Source: Eutrigla gurnardus (taxonomy: Eukaryota; Chordata; Actinopteri; Perciformes; Triglidae). Taken from it: a stretch of DNA of 64,000 nt. Below are positions 63,990 to 64,000 of this stretch, one piece after another (positions within the stretch are counted from its first letter, which is position 1; each line of letters starts with the position of its first letter). The notes beneath the pieces are model-generated. The model had not been told where the DNA came from, made no database searches, and saw only the letters and a program-made list of their open reading frames with translations. Location: NCBI GenBank assembly GCA_963514095.1, contig OY741285.1, positions 8,743,116 through 8,807,115 of the forward strand. Reading direction: 5' to 3'. The position numbers and the translations under genes were made by a program.

Positions 63990-64000
63990 GTATTAAAAAT

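Noticed and set aside
1..64000. CRISPR arrays, operons, phage or plasmid features
   Set aside because: None are present. Introns, SINEs and microsatellites show this is vertebrate nuclear DNA.

Overview
This is vertebrate nuclear DNA, almost certainly from a ray-finned (teleost) fish. The evidence is split genes with GT-AG introns, several teleost-type interspersed repeats, many CA/GT microsatellites, and three genes in the order found at human 10q23.33 (CEP55, RBP4, PDE6C). No bacterial, phage or CRISPR features are present. All exon coordinates were read by eye from splice sites, reading phase and protein recognition. No transcript or database comparison was possible.

Layout. (1) 1-12 kb: non-coding DNA and old repeats, then two phase-matched plus-strand coding exons (8002-8184 and 11322-12033). 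They form the 3' end of a gene I cannot name, with 297 residues visible. (2) 12-41.5 kb: a gene-poor, repeat-rich stretch. It holds a fold-back repeat, a decayed Tc1/mariner copy, several copies of a tRNA-promoter-like SINE family and of a second teleost repeat, a 1.25-kb TA-flanked inverted-repeat element with a SINE nested inside it, a frame-disrupted coding remnant (25363-25915, minus) and long CA/GT tracts. (3) 41.6-49.9 kb: cep55 (plus), complete, 509 aa, with a GC-rich promoter and a 1.5-kb 3' UTR. (4) 50.5-52.9 kb: rbp4 (minus), complete, 191 aa, with a TATA box and a non-coding first exon. (5) 55.7 kb to the right edge: pde6c (plus), 21 coding exons and 838 residues visible. Only the last prenylation-tail exon lies beyond the window.

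Biology. rbp4 encodes the secreted plasma retinol carrier that delivers vitamin A to the eye. pde6c encodes the catalytic cGMP phosphodiesterase of cone photoreceptors, which ends the cascade started by retinal-based cone pigments. cep55 is a midbody and abscission scaffold with no functional tie to the other two; the trio is a conserved linkage group. FFAR4, which lies between CEP55 and RBP4 in human, is not in the corresponding interval here.

I found no new multi-gene system. The best leads are the unidentified two-exon gene with a possible phase-compatible 22-nt microexon, the unidentified frame-disrupted coding remnant, the nested MITE/SINE insertion, a GC-AG intron in pde6c, and a NAGNAG acceptor plus a one-heptad tandem duplication in cep55.
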